Assembly: GCF_004571195.1 (NCBI RefSeq)
Contig: NZ_CP038271.1
Span: 496,001-560,000 of the forward strand
Length of the DNA: 64,000 nt
Source: Legionella geestiana
Lineage (GTDB): Bacteria; Pseudomonadota; Gammaproteobacteria; Legionellales; Legionellaceae
Direction: 5' to 3'
The position numbers were made by a program, and so were the translations under genes. Numbering within the stretch: position 1 is the stretch's first letter; each line of letters opens with the position of its first letter. The notes under the pieces were generated by a model, which saw only the letters and a list, made by a program, of their open reading frames with translations, was not told the DNA's origin and did not search any database. Below are positions 36,122 to 45,442 of the stretch, piece by piece.

Positions 36122-37244
36122 AAATGGTGAGCAGAACGAGTGCCGCCATGAATACCAGCTGGCCGGGTGTCGTGAAGCCTGCGGCGAGTACCATAACGGT
36201 GGCAAAGCCCATGTTGATAAAACTCATCACGGCTGATGCGTTACTTTTGTCAGTGGCTTTCTTCAAGGCCAGTACGGATGCGTTCGGATAAATCAGCGCG
36301 TTCCCAAAATTCACGGTAATCATGGGCACAAAGAGCATCCAGAGTACCGGCATTTTGAGATATGTCGCAACCCCCATCAAAACGACGGATACTGCGGTAA
36401 TGCCAAGACCTGCTGAAAGTGCCATGCGCTGCGAAACACGCGCTGAAAGGTGTGCAGCAATAAGCCCGCCGCTGACAAGGCCAATCGCTGGAACCAGGTT
36501 ATAAAGACCAAACGCCTTTTCTGAAAGCCCCGCCTCACTGATAGCAATAAAGGGTGCAAGCGTGGCAAACAGATAGGCAATCGCCGTAGTGCTTCCCATC
36601 ATCATCGCCCAGCACACCAGCTGCCTGTCCGCGAACTGCAGGCGAAGGTTTTGCAGCAGTTTAACGGGATTTAATGCATCCCGGTCCTTGTGCTGACAGG
36701 TTTCCGGAAGTGTCTTTATGAAAAGGAGTATAATAAGGCCATAGACGGTCGCGCCGTAAAAAATGCTCTCCCAGCCAAACACCACCGTAAGATAAGCTCC
36801 CGCCGCCACAGAGAGCGCAGGCGACAGCGCAAAAGCCATGGAAACCAGTGCAATCACCCGGCTGGCGCGCTCTGGTGAGAGCGTCTCGCTCACCAGTGTA
36901 AACGTCATTTTCAACCCTACACCAGAGCCAATCGCCATAAAAAAACGCCCCAGAAGTAACAGCCAGAACTGCTGCGTGGCCACCCCGGCAAGGCATACAA
37001 GCTGGCTGCCAATCTGCATGAAGGTGCCAATCATCAGCGAGCGCCTGCGCCCATAGCGGTTGCTAAAAGGTCCATAGACGAGCTGGCCAAGGGTATAACC
37101 TATGAGAAACACTGTCATGAAATTTTCAGCAACGGCCTCAGTGACGCCAAAAAACACCGACATCAATGGCAGGGCCGGCGTAAAGAGCAACGCGTTCACG
37201 CTGGCAAATGCAATCAAAAAGAATAGAGGAGTGATGGGTAACAT
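36090..37244 (-). CDS. MFS drug-efflux-type transporter (Bcr/CflA-like)
   Basis: 384 residues and twelve hydrophobic helices. The loop between helices 2 and 3 reads GPFSNRYGRRRSL, the MFS motif A of the 12-helix DHA1 drug exporters, and the TLGQLVYGPF context resembles Bcr/CflA. It probably exports a small compound by proton antiport across the inner membrane. It is divergent from a LysR-type regulator gene 106 bp away, the usual arrangement for a regulator that controls its neighbour. The substrate is unknown. Confidence 0.85.
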   Translation of the reverse strand: MLPITPLFFLIAFASVNALLFTPALPLMSVFFGVTEAVAENFMTVFLIGYTLGQLVYGPFSNRYGRRRSLMIGTFMQIGSQLVCLAGVATQQFWLLLLGRFFMAIGSGVGLKMTFTLVSETLSPERASRVIALVSMAFALSPALSVAAGAYLTVVFGWESIFYGATVYGLIILLFIKTLPETCQHKDRDALNPVKLLQNLRLQFADRQLVCWAMMMGSTTAIAYLFATLAPFIAISEAGLSEKAFGLYNLVPAIGLVSGGLIAAHLSARVSQRMALSAGLGITAVSVVLMGVATYLKMPVLWMLFVPMITVNFGNALIYPNASVLALKKATDKSNASAVMSFINMGFATVMVLAAGFTTPGQLVFMAALVLLTIFMALCLWGRR

Positions 37245-37350
37245 GGTTCATGTCTCAGTATCGGTAATATTCTTGACATACGATCATACACTTGAAAAAA
37301 ATTATAACAATTATCATAATTATTAATATAAGTTAATAAATTTATTAAGT

Positions 37351-38223
37351 ATGATTGCTTTATCGCTGATTCATCTGTTTATAACCGTTACCGAATCCGG
37401 AAGCTTTGCTCGAGCCGCTGCAAAACTCGATGTTTCGCTGCCGGCCGTCAGCGGCGGGATGGCGCGCCTTGAAAAAGCGCTCGGTACCCGCCTCTGGGAC
37501 AGGAGCACGCGCCCCGGTCGTCCGACAGAAGCCGGCCTTCGCTATTACGAACAGGTGCGTGAAGGCATGAGTCTTCTTGAGCGTGCTGAACGCGCATTAT
37601 TGGAAAGCCGCCGCGACATTCACGGATATTTGCATGTGACCAGCAACCGCTTCATTGCCGAGGAGTTCCTTCTGCCGCATCTAAAAACCTTCAGCGATAA
37701 CCACCCGCGCCTCACACTGAACCTTCATCTCGCCGAAGTTCTACCGGAAGAAACCGGAAAACAGACCGACATTCTTTTCGGGGTCACACTTGAGGGGATG
37801 GCGCATCATGCGCAAAAGCCTGTGGGCGTCACACGCCATATCCTGTGCGCTTCACCGAAGTTTCTCAGTACCTCTGGCACTCCCGCCACCCCGGCATCTC
37901 TCTCTCATTTTGCGTTTATCGGCCACAGCATGCGCCCGCATCCCGGTGAAATCACTCTGGCAGGCGGCCAGACACTGCGCCTCAATCCCCGTCTGTTGAT
38001 GAATGACAGCGCCGGTATACGCACCATGGCACTTAATGGCGCCGGAATTGCGTGGCTGCATGAGTATGTGGTGCGAGATGCACTCGCTGACGGGCGCCTC
38101 GTTGAGATATTGCCTGAACATGCGCGAGAGCCGCAAACGCTCTACCTTTATTATGCGTATGACGTGTACCTGCAGCCCGGCATTCGCGCCTTTGTCGATT
38201 TCTTTGCAGAGCGCGCCTCTTGA
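37351..38223 (+). CDS. LysR-type transcriptional regulator
   Basis: 290 residues. The winged helix-turn-helix at 1-60 (LIHLFITVTESGSFARAAAKLDVS, followed by LPAVSGGMARLEKALGTRLWDR) is typical, with a C-terminal periplasmic-binding-like effector domain (about 90-290). It probably controls the divergent MFS exporter gene. The intergenic region is very AT-rich and contains the inverted element AATTATaacaattatcATAATT, a plausible T-N11-A type operator. No strong ribosome site is visible. Confidence 0.9.
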   Translation: MIALSLIHLFITVTESGSFARAAAKLDVSLPAVSGGMARLEKALGTRLWDRSTRPGRPTEAGLRYYEQVREGMSLLERAERALLESRRDIHGYLHVTSNRFIAEEFLLPHLKTFSDNHPRLTLNLHLAEVLPEETGKQTDILFGVTLEGMAHHAQKPVGVTRHILCASPKFLSTSGTPATPASLSHFAFIGHSMRPHPGEITLAGGQTLRLNPRLLMNDSAGIRTMALNGAGIAWLHEYVVRDALADGRLVEILPEHAREPQTLYLYYAYDVYLQPGIRAFVDFFAERAS

Positions 38224-38280
38224 AATCTGCATGCCCCTCGCTTATCGTACGTGTTTGCCTGGACGCACCGTGGAGAATGC

Positions 38281-40089
38281 ATGCAATCGCTACACATTGA
38301 ACCCGCAGTAAGCACCCTTACCTGTCTGGACGCTAAAACGCTGCATGCGGCCATTTGCTGGGGATGTGAGGCGCTTGTAAATGCCCGTGAAAGCCTGAAC
38401 AGCATTAACGTATTCCCGGTTGCTGATGGGGATACCGGTGATAACATGGCATCAACGGCACGTGCTATTCTTGAATTTTCCCGAACTGACACGTCCATGG
38501 AACGCATGCTGCATGCTGTTGCCGATGCTTCCGTCCTTGGTGCGCACGGTAATTCCGGGATTATTTTTTCACAGTTTTTCAACGCGCTCTCATCCTCCCC
38601 TATCACGATGGATGCACTGGACACACCGACCTTTGCACGCCTGCTTGAGCAGGCAGCCTCCGGCGTACGCGCATCACTTGCCAACCCCATGGAAGGCACC
38701 ATGCTGACGCTTATCGATGTACTCGCCATGGAAGCAGGCGCCCGCGCAAAAGAGATAACCTGTTTTAAGGCATTGCATCTGGCGGTCATGCCAGCCCTTG
38801 AGCGTGCGCTTAACAACACAGAGCAGCAGCTGCCGGAACTGTCGCGGGCGCATGTGGTAGATGCCGGTGCGCTTGGGTTTTACCGCTTCATGGAAGGCTT
38901 TGTGGATTGCCTGCAAAACCCCAGTGCGAAAACCCATGCTCAAATTACAGAGATACCTGCGGCAATGGCGCACACACCCAATGCCACGGACACTCCACCC
39001 AATCATCGCTACTGTACGGAAGCCATCCTGCGTGCCGACTCCATCGATCAGGAGCTTCTGACGCAGCGCCTCTGTGCGCATGGCGATTCGGTCGTTCTGA
39101 CCGGTAACGTGCGTATCTGCCGCTTTCATCTGCACACGGACACACCCTGGAAAGTGTTTGAAAACCTCTTTGATTTGGGCACGCTTGAATACCCCAAAGT
39201 CGATGACATGCAGCGCCAGTATGAAATGCACCACACGCGCAAATATCCAATTGCACTGGTCACCGACACCAGTGCCGATTTGCCTGCGTCTGTCCTTGAT
39301 GCGTATCAAGTGCACCAGATTCCAATTTCCATCCACTACAATAACCACACCCTGCTTGACAGGCTCTGTCTGGAATCGGGGCACCTCTATGCCACCATGG
39401 GCAGCCTCGATAAACATCCAACCACCTCCCTGCCCTCGCTGCCATTGATGGAAGAAAAGCTTTCACTGCTCTCCCGCGAGTATGAACAGGTACTGGTACT
39501 GTCATTGTCGGGTGCACTGAGTGGCACGCATGATGCGCTGGTGAATCTTTCTAAAAATTTCAACAACGTAACCGTTGTCGACTCTGGAATGACTTCCGGT
39601 GGCCTTGGTCTGCTGGTTGAGTATGCAGCACGCTTAATTGCAGAGGGACAATCACTGACAGACATCAAAGCGGCACTTGAAAGCGCCCGGGAAAACGTAG
39701 CGATTTACGTACTCGTGGAAAACTTTGACGCCCTTAAACGCTCCGGGCGCGTAGGACGCCTTACAGCGCATATTGGTCGGCTTTCAGGTCTGAAGCCCAT
39801 TATCACGGTTAAACCCCGCAGCAAGGGTTCTGTATGTGGCGGCGCGTTTTCGCTCCAAAGCGGGCTTGAGCGCCTTGTAGCACTCATTCAGAAAAAAGCG
39901 TCTGCACATGAAGACGCACCGATGCGCTATGGCATCATGCACGCCGGCGCACCCGAACTTGCAGAAGAACTGCGCGCACTTGCGACTAAGACCTTTAAAA
40001 CGCCACCGGCGTTTGTTGAACAGGCCTCCGCTGCCATCGGCCTGCATGCAGGCCAGGGCGCGGTCGCCATTGCGGCACTCTTTGAATAG
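38281..40089 (+). CDS. DAK2 (DhaL-like) and DegV domain fusion, FakA-FakB-like
   Basis: 602 residues from the ATG spaced six bases after GGAG; ten codons upstream are open but lack a site. Residues about 20-205 are a DAK2/DhaL nucleotide-binding domain with NVFPVADGDTGDNM and GAHGNSGIIFSQFF. The C-terminal part (about 310-600) is a DegV domain with VTDTSADLP, TSLPSLP, LSGALSGTHDAL and DSGMTSGGLG. In Gram-positive bacteria these domains are separate proteins, FakA and FakB, that phosphorylate fatty acids, with DegV holding the acyl chain. Here both are on one chain, so a self-contained fatty acid kinase or relative is likely, though the substrate is not proven. It follows the LysR gene by 57 bp. 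Confidence 0.85.
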   Translation: MQSLHIEPAVSTLTCLDAKTLHAAICWGCEALVNARESLNSINVFPVADGDTGDNMASTARAILEFSRTDTSMERMLHAVADASVLGAHGNSGIIFSQFFNALSSSPITMDALDTPTFARLLEQAASGVRASLANPMEGTMLTLIDVLAMEAGARAKEITCFKALHLAVMPALERALNNTEQQLPELSRAHVVDAGALGFYRFMEGFVDCLQNPSAKTHAQITEIPAAMAHTPNATDTPPNHRYCTEAILRADSIDQELLTQRLCAHGDSVVLTGNVRICRFHLHTDTPWKVFENLFDLGTLEYPKVDDMQRQYEMHHTRKYPIALVTDTSADLPASVLDAYQVHQIPISIHYNNHTLLDRLCLESGHLYATMGSLDKHPTTSLPSLPLMEEKLSLLSREYEQVLVLSLSGALSGTHDALVNLSKNFNNVTVVDSGMTSGGLGLLVEYAARLIAEGQSLTDIKAALESARENVAIYVLVENFDALKRSGRVGRLTAHIGRLSGLKPIITVKPRSKGSVCGGAFSLQSGLERLVALIQKKASAHEDAPMRYGIMHAGAPELAEELRALATKTFKTPPAFVEQASAAIGLHAGQGAVAIAALFE

Positions 40090-40096
40090 AGCTGTC

Positions 40097-40816
40097 TCAG
40101 TGCGTAACGGCTGGCGCGCTCGGCGCTGTTGTCGTTCGGTTTGAAGCCAGTACGGCGTTTGCGGTCAGGATTATCTCGTTGCTTACGGTTACACCTGCTG
40201 CAGGCGCCTGAGCCGCGAGCGCCATCGTATTCAACACACGGGATTTCATCATTTGTGGCGCGGGAACCGCTGCATCACCTTCCGTGAAGATAAGCCGGTT
40301 CAGCGTATAATGCGCCTCAGGATACACACTGTTCAAGCGCGCAGTTTCAGCCTGCACATCGCGATAGAGCTTCTCACGCAGACTCATGCGCGCCTTTTGC
40401 ATTTCCTCAAGCCCCGGGCGAAACTCGATGGCATTGATGCTGAAGCTCGTGCCGGGCTTACTTAAGTTTTTGGCATTGTCATAAAGATTGGTCAGACTCG
40501 ATTCAGGAATGCGCGCCTCGGCTTCCACAAACAGCTTTTCAAGTCCTGAACTGTCCTGAGAGCGGTTAAAGGTTGTCACATGCCACTCACCTGCCGCGAT
40601 TTTCTGCAATCCGTTCATGATGTCACCGCGCACTTTGACGAGATTGGCATTAGACAGCGTGGCGTTAATATCAACCGTTACCAGTGCGGTTCCCGTGCTG
40701 ACCCACTGCCGTGCCGTCATTGATACCGCGACCTTGTCGAGAGGAGCTGCATTGTGAGAGGCCAGAACGAGGGGGGAAATCAAGAGAAGTGAAAAAAAGC
40801 TCAGTGGACGTTTCAT
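40097..40816 (-). CDS. Exported protein, possibly SIMPL-like
   Basis: 239 residues from the ATG with GGAG six bases upstream (an ATG ten codons earlier is in frame). It has a signal peptide (KRPLSFFSLLLISPLVLAS, cleavage near residue 20). The mature protein alternates strand and helix. Its end (VSNEIILTANAVLAS) and the helix with ARMSLREKLYRDVQAETARLN loosely resemble the SIMPL/DUF541 group of periplasmic proteins, but the match is weak. It probably sits in the periplasm. It is convergent with the DAK2-DegV gene and divergent from the amino-acid operon. Confidence 0.55.
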   Translation of the reverse strand: MKRPLSFFSLLLISPLVLASHNAAPLDKVAVSMTARQWVSTGTALVTVDINATLSNANLVKVRGDIMNGLQKIAAGEWHVTTFNRSQDSSGLEKLFVEAEARIPESSLTNLYDNAKNLSKPGTSFSINAIEFRPGLEEMQKARMSLREKLYRDVQAETARLNSVYPEAHYTLNRLIFTEGDAAVPAPQMMKSRVLNTMALAAQAPAAGVTVSNEIILTANAVLASNRTTTAPSAPAVTH

Positions 40817-40983
40817 GAAAACTCCAATCGGAAATAATTTATTCATCTTTCCACAGTCTTTGGCAAATATCCACCCATACCATTGATTTGCTCAACGAAT
40901 ACGACTATAAAAGGGTCTGTATGCTGCGGCTGTTCCTGACTGGAGCACTCGTAAAACCCTTTCTTAAAAGAGGAACCGTTCGG

Positions 40984-42063
40984 ATGATGACTGCGGAACA
41001 CGTCGTACCCCATGCGGCACACACTGCCACTGAAGATGATTTTCTGGATTACGCCCTGAGTCACGGGTTTGGTGATCTGCATTTCAGGGTCGACCCCAAA
41101 ACCGGCATGAAAGCCATCATCGCCCTGCACAGCACAAAGCTTGGACCGGCGCTTGGCGGGTGTCGTTTTATCGAATATCCCGACACCGCACATGCCCTGC
41201 AGGATGCCATGCGACTTGCCCGCGGCATGAGCTACAAGGCCGCTTCCGTTAACCTGCCACTTGGCGGCGGAAAGTCTGTCATTATCAAACCCCGGGGTTC
41301 CTTTGACCGCGAAGCGCTTTTCCATGCGTTTGGCGAATTTGTCAACGATATCGGCGGTCGATACATTACCGCGCTCGACAGCGGCACCGAACTCACCGAC
41401 ATGGAAATCATCGCTGAGCACACCCCTTATGTCGCCAGCCTCGCGCGTCTGAAAGGCGACCCGTCTCCATGGACGGCTCAAGGTGTATTTCGCGGCATTC
41501 AAGCCGCTGTTGCCTTCAAGCTTGGAAAAAATCAGCTGAACGGGCTGCATATCGCCATTCAGGGGCTTGGGCATGTTGGCTATAACCTTGCCCGCTCTTT
41601 GCATGAAGCCGGCGTAAAACTGACGGTTGCTGATGTTGTACCGGCACAGGTTGAGCGCGCTGTGCGCGAATTTGGCGCCGAATCCGTCTCAACGGCTGAT
41701 ATCCATAAAGTGCGGGCAGATGTGTTTGCGCCCTGTGCACTGGGCGCCATTCTGAACGAGCAGACGATTCCTGAACTCCAGACCTCCATCATCGCTGGCG
41801 GCGCTAACAACCAGCTTGCCCACAGCTGGCACGGAAAACTGCTTGCAGACCGTGGCATTCTCTATGCACCGGACTATGTGATTAATGCCGGGGGGCTTAT
41901 TTTTGCTGCGAGCCAGTATCTGCACACGCCCCAGAAGGAAGCCGAAGACCAGCTTAACCACATTGGCACCACGCTTCAGGAAATTTTTGAACGCGCCAAT
42001 CGCGAACAGCGCACGACCAGCGAGATAGCCGACACCCTTGCTCAGGAAAAGATAGCCGGATGA
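40984..42063 (+). CDS. Leucine/phenylalanine/valine-type amino acid dehydrogenase
   Basis: 359 residues, about the size of leucine dehydrogenase. The motifs GPALGGCRF, LPLGGGKSVII (catalytic lysine) and DSGTELTDMEIIAEHTPYVASL mark the catalytic domain, and IQGLGHVGYNLA the NAD-binding domain. It oxidatively deaminates a hydrophobic amino acid to its 2-oxo acid. The open frame starts at 40888, but AGAGGA before ATGATG at 40984 decides the start. The first gene of a tight operon with tyrosine-catabolic enzymes, it may also feed aromatic 2-oxo acids to the downstream dioxygenase. The stop overlaps the next start by 4 bp. Leucine versus phenylalanine specificity cannot be read safely. Confidence 0.9.
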   Translation: MMTAEHVVPHAAHTATEDDFLDYALSHGFGDLHFRVDPKTGMKAIIALHSTKLGPALGGCRFIEYPDTAHALQDAMRLARGMSYKAASVNLPLGGGKSVIIKPRGSFDREALFHAFGEFVNDIGGRYITALDSGTELTDMEIIAEHTPYVASLARLKGDPSPWTAQGVFRGIQAAVAFKLGKNQLNGLHIAIQGLGHVGYNLARSLHEAGVKLTVADVVPAQVERAVREFGAESVSTADIHKVRADVFAPCALGAILNEQTIPELQTSIIAGGANNQLAHSWHGKLLADRGILYAPDYVINAGGLIFAASQYLHTPQKEAEDQLNHIGTTLQEIFERANREQRTTSEIADTLAQEKIAG

Positions 42064-42719
42064 AACACCTTGCCATGACGCCCGAGCTTTACCGCTATCT
42101 GCTGGATGTTTCCCTCAAGGAAACTGACACGCAGCGGGCGCTGCGTGAGGAAACGGCGAAACTTCCGCTGGCAAACATGCAGGTGTCCCCCGAGCAGGCG
42201 CAGTTCATGCAGATGCTTCTGCGCATTATTGGTGCGAAGAAAGTGCTCGAGCTCGGCACATTTACCGGCTACAGCGCGCTGTCCATGGCGCTGGCGCTGC
42301 CTCCCGATGGCGAGCTTATCACCTGTGACATTAATCCCGAATGGACGGTCATTGCTGAGCCTTTCTGGAAGCAATCCGAAGCTCGCGACAAAATTTCACT
42401 GCGCTTAGGGCCTGGCCTCAAAACGCTGCAGTCGCTCATGGATGAAGGGCATGCCGGTACCTTTGATTTTATCTTTATTGATGCCGACAAAACCAATTAC
42501 ATCCCTTATTACGAGTTTGCACTGCAATTGCTGTCCCCCATCGGGATTATTGCAATCGATAACGTTTTCTGGGACGGCGCGGTCATTGATGATGCGGACA
42601 ATTCCCCGCAAACGCGCGAAATTCGACGCATTAACGAACGCCTGCGCACTGACACACGTGTGTACACAAGCCTTTTACCCATTGCTGATGGACTCTTTCT
42701 CGTAAAACCCAAAATTTGA
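42060..42719 (+). CDS. SAM-dependent O-methyltransferase, caffeoyl-CoA type
   Basis: 219 residues. The motifs VLELGTFTGYSALSMALALP (SAM binding), FIDADKTNY (metal-binding Asp) and IAIDNVFWDGAV are those of the cation-dependent class of small-molecule O-methyltransferases. It likely methylates a catechol or related hydroxyl group, and its place between an amino acid dehydrogenase and 4-hydroxyphenylpyruvate dioxygenase suggests an aromatic substrate, for example a homogentisate-derived compound; this is inference. It is coupled to the dehydrogenase gene (ATGA) and followed 17 bp later by hpd. Confidence 0.88.
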   Translation: MKHLAMTPELYRYLLDVSLKETDTQRALREETAKLPLANMQVSPEQAQFMQMLLRIIGAKKVLELGTFTGYSALSMALALPPDGELITCDINPEWTVIAEPFWKQSEARDKISLRLGPGLKTLQSLMDEGHAGTFDFIFIDADKTNYIPYYEFALQLLSPIGIIAIDNVFWDGAVIDDADNSPQTREIRRINERLRTDTRVYTSLLPIADGLFLVKPKI

Positions 42720-42736
42720 TACAAGGAGTGTAAACA

Positions 42737-43795
42737 ATGCAACCGAATGATAATCCGTGTGGACTGGATGGTTTCGCGTTTCTTGAATTTTCGGGCCCTG
42801 ACCGCGCTCACCTTGACCGCCAGTTTCAGGAAATGGGATTTACCGAAACAGCGCGCCATAAAACGCGCGATATTTCGGTCTGGAGCCAGGGGCATATCCG
42901 TTTTATCGTTAATAATGAAAAAATCGGTCAGGCACATAAACATGCGAACCTTCACGGCAGCGGCACATGCGCCATGGGGTTTCGCGTCAAAGATGCCAAA
43001 GCCGCACACGCCCATGCACTGGCAAATGGAGCCGTAGACTTTTACAGCGGTGCACACGGTCTTTACGCCATTGAGGCGATTGGCGGCAGTGTGATTTATT
43101 TTGCCGAAGGCGATGCGCTCCCCTTCGCCGGCGAATGGAACAGCATGGCAAAAGCACCCGTCAGCAATGACTGTGGTCTGCAATACATTGACCACCTTAC
43201 CCACAACGTGTTTCGTGGCAACATGGACAAGTGGGCAGGCTTTTACGAAAAACTCTTTAACTTTCGCGAAATCCGCTTTTTCAACATCCGCGGACAGATG
43301 ACCGGACTCTTAAGCCGTGCCATGGCAAGCCCCTGTGGCACCATCAAAATTCCCCTTAATGAATCCAAGGACGATCAGTCACAGATTGAAGAGTTTCTGC
43401 ACGAATACCACGGCGAGGGCATTCAACACATCGCACTTACCACAGAGAATATCTACCACTCGGTGCAATCGCTGCGTAACAATAACGTGCGTTTCCTCGA
43501 TGTACCGGACACGTATTACGAAATGCTCGAAACACGCATTCCCTGGCACCGGGAACCCCTTGACGCACTGGCTGCGGGCAAAATTCTCATGGACGGTGAA
43601 AAGACGGAAGAAGCGGGGCTTTTGCTGCAGATTTTCACGGAAAACCTCTTTGGGCCGGTGTTTTTTGAAATCATTCAGCGCAAGGGCAATCAGGGCTTTG
43701 GCGAGGGTAATTTTCAGGCGCTTTTTGAAGCCATCGAGCGCGACCAGGTTCGCCGGGGCACCCTCAAACCTTCATCCAAAGAGCATACCGCATGA
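42737..43795 (+). CDS. hpd: 4-hydroxyphenylpyruvate dioxygenase (legiolysin type)
   Basis: 352 residues, preceded by AAGGAG. The two-domain vicinal-oxygen-chelate fold shows the iron ligands: His in YIDHLTHNV, His in IQHIALTT and Glu in GPVFFEIIQR near the C-terminus. It converts 4-hydroxyphenylpyruvate to homogentisate in tyrosine breakdown. In Legionella this protein is called legiolysin (Lly) and is responsible for the brown homogentisate-melanin pigment and haemolysis-like phenotype. Downstream are fah and maiA, each overlapping by 4 bp; homogentisate 1,2-dioxygenase (hmgA) is not in this window. Confidence 0.96.
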   Translation: MQPNDNPCGLDGFAFLEFSGPDRAHLDRQFQEMGFTETARHKTRDISVWSQGHIRFIVNNEKIGQAHKHANLHGSGTCAMGFRVKDAKAAHAHALANGAVDFYSGAHGLYAIEAIGGSVIYFAEGDALPFAGEWNSMAKAPVSNDCGLQYIDHLTHNVFRGNMDKWAGFYEKLFNFREIRFFNIRGQMTGLLSRAMASPCGTIKIPLNESKDDQSQIEEFLHEYHGEGIQHIALTTENIYHSVQSLRNNNVRFLDVPDTYYEMLETRIPWHREPLDALAAGKILMDGEKTEEAGLLLQIFTENLFGPVFFEIIQRKGNQGFGEGNFQALFEAIERDQVRRGTLKPSSKEHTA

Positions 43796-44781
43796 AATTC
43801 GCGACTCTGAAATCCTCCGACTCTCGTGATGGCCTTTTATGCGTGGTGAGCCGTGATCTGCAACGTGCGGTCATCGTCGCTGATATCGCCCCGACACTGC
43901 AACAGGCGCTCGAGCAGTGGCGCGAAGTCGAACCGGCACTTCTGGTCATCTACGATGCACTGAACCGTAACGCTCGCAAAGACGCATTCGCGTTTGACCC
44001 GCAAAAAGCGGCTTCTCCGCTGCCACGTGCCTATCAGTGGGCAGATGGCAGCGCCTATGTGAACCATGTCGAGCTGGTGCGCAAAGCACGCGGTGCCGAG
44101 ATGCCGGCAAGCTTTTGGACTGACCCCCTCATGTATCAGGGGGGGTCTGACACGTTTCTTGGCCCCTGCGATCCGATTATGGTGGCGGATGAAGCGTATG
44201 GGATAGATTTTGAAGCGGAAGTCGCGGTGATTACCGATGACGTGCCGATGGGCGTGCGCGCAGAAGATGCGTTCGCACACATTCGCCTCTTTATGCTGGT
44301 GAATGATGTGTCGCTTCGCAATCTTATTCCGGCAGAGCTCGCCAAGGGCTTTGGGTTTTTTCACTCAAAGCCCTCAAGCAGCTTCTCACCGGTTGCCATC
44401 ACGCCCGATGAACTCGGCGCACACCTTGAAAATGCCCGCGTACACCTTCCACTTAAGAGCTTCATTAATGGAAAATGTTTTGGGGAACCGAATGCCGGCG
44501 TGGACATGACCTTCTCGTTTGCTGACTTGATTGCACATGCGGCACACACCCGTGCCCTGTGTGCGGGAACCATCATCGGCTCAGGCACGGTTTCAAACTA
44601 CGACCGCACTAAAGGCTCCTCCTGTATCGCTGAAAAGCGCATGCTGGAACTCCTGGAGAGCGGCAAGAGCGAAACCCCGTGGCTGCACTTTGGTGACCGT
44701 GTGCGCATTGAAATGTGTGACAGTGAGGGCCAGAGTCTTTTTGGCGCCATCGACCAGGCGGTGGAGCCTTTCGTATCATGA
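43792..44781 (+). CDS. fahA: Fumarylacetoacetate hydrolase
   Basis: 329 residues of the bacterial FAH type with a catalytic core at about 90-325. The acidic metal-binding block is GIDFEAEVAVITDDVP, followed by VNDVSLRNLIPAELAKGFGF, and the core ends with GSGTVSNYDRTKGSSC. It splits fumarylacetoacetate into fumarate and acetoacetate, the last step of tyrosine catabolism. The start overlaps hpd and the end overlaps maiA by 4 bp each. Confidence 0.93.
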   Translation: MKFATLKSSDSRDGLLCVVSRDLQRAVIVADIAPTLQQALEQWREVEPALLVIYDALNRNARKDAFAFDPQKAASPLPRAYQWADGSAYVNHVELVRKARGAEMPASFWTDPLMYQGGSDTFLGPCDPIMVADEAYGIDFEAEVAVITDDVPMGVRAEDAFAHIRLFMLVNDVSLRNLIPAELAKGFGFFHSKPSSSFSPVAITPDELGAHLENARVHLPLKSFINGKCFGEPNAGVDMTFSFADLIAHAAHTRALCAGTIIGSGTVSNYDRTKGSSCIAEKRMLELLESGKSETPWLHFGDRVRIEMCDSEGQSLFGAIDQAVEPFVS

Positions 44782-45434
44782 CCTTCACCCTCTATGACTA
44801 TTACCGTTCAACCGCCTGTTACCGGGTGCGTATCGCGCTGAATCTGAAGGGTCTCCCTTATGAAAAGCACGAGGTGCATCTTGTAAACAATGGCGGTGAA
44901 CAGCATGGAGAGGACTATCGAGCGATCAATCCTCAGAGACTGGTGCCGACACTCCTCGAAAATGGTGCCCTTCTTACTCAGTCGCTGGCCATCATCGACT
45001 ATCTTGATGAACGGTTCAAGTCACCGCCTCTGCTTCCTGAAAATGTCCTTGAGCGCGCACACGTACGCGCCCTTGCGCTAAGCATTGCCTGCGATATTCA
45101 CCCGCTCAATAACCTGCGTGCCATCAAAAGGCTTCGTGCACAGTTTGGGGCGGATGATGCGTCAGTACAGGAATGGTATCACCACTGGCTGAAAGAGGGA
45201 TTTGATGCGCTTGAGCAACAGCTCTCACGCCTGCCGCGCACAGAGCATGTGTGCCATGGCGACAGGATAACGCTTGCTGATATTTGCCTCGTACCACAGG
45301 TCTATAACGCCATGCGGTTTAATTTTCCCATGGAAAACTATCCGCTCATTCAGGCCATCAACGACTATTGCCTGCAGCAGCCGGCATTTTACACGGCACA
45401 ACCTGAGCCGACTGGGCGTGTCCCCATTTCATGA
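44778..45434 (+). CDS. maiA: Maleylacetoacetate isomerase (zeta-class glutathione transferase)
   Basis: 218 residues. The N-terminal thioredoxin-like domain has YYRSTACYRVRIALNLKGL, a variant of the SSCxWRVRIAL active-site motif with the Cys retained, then NPQRLVPTLLENG and TQSLAIIDYLDE, which bind glutathione. The C-terminal domain is all-helical. It converts maleylacetoacetate to fumarylacetoacetate. It is the last gene of the five-gene operon and ends 8 bp before a convergent membrane protein gene, with no hairpin visible between. Confidence 0.93.
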   Translation: MTFTLYDYYRSTACYRVRIALNLKGLPYEKHEVHLVNNGGEQHGEDYRAINPQRLVPTLLENGALLTQSLAIIDYLDERFKSPPLLPENVLERAHVRALALSIACDIHPLNNLRAIKRLRAQFGADDASVQEWYHHWLKEGFDALEQQLSRLPRTEHVCHGDRITLADICLVPQVYNAMRFNFPMENYPLIQAINDYCLQQPAFYTAQPEPTGRVPIS

Positions 45435-45442
45435 GACATGCC

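Noticed and set aside
38674-39417. 247-codon minus-strand open frame inside the DAK2-DegV gene
   Set aside because: It is antisense to conserved DAK2/DegV motifs and without a start signal.
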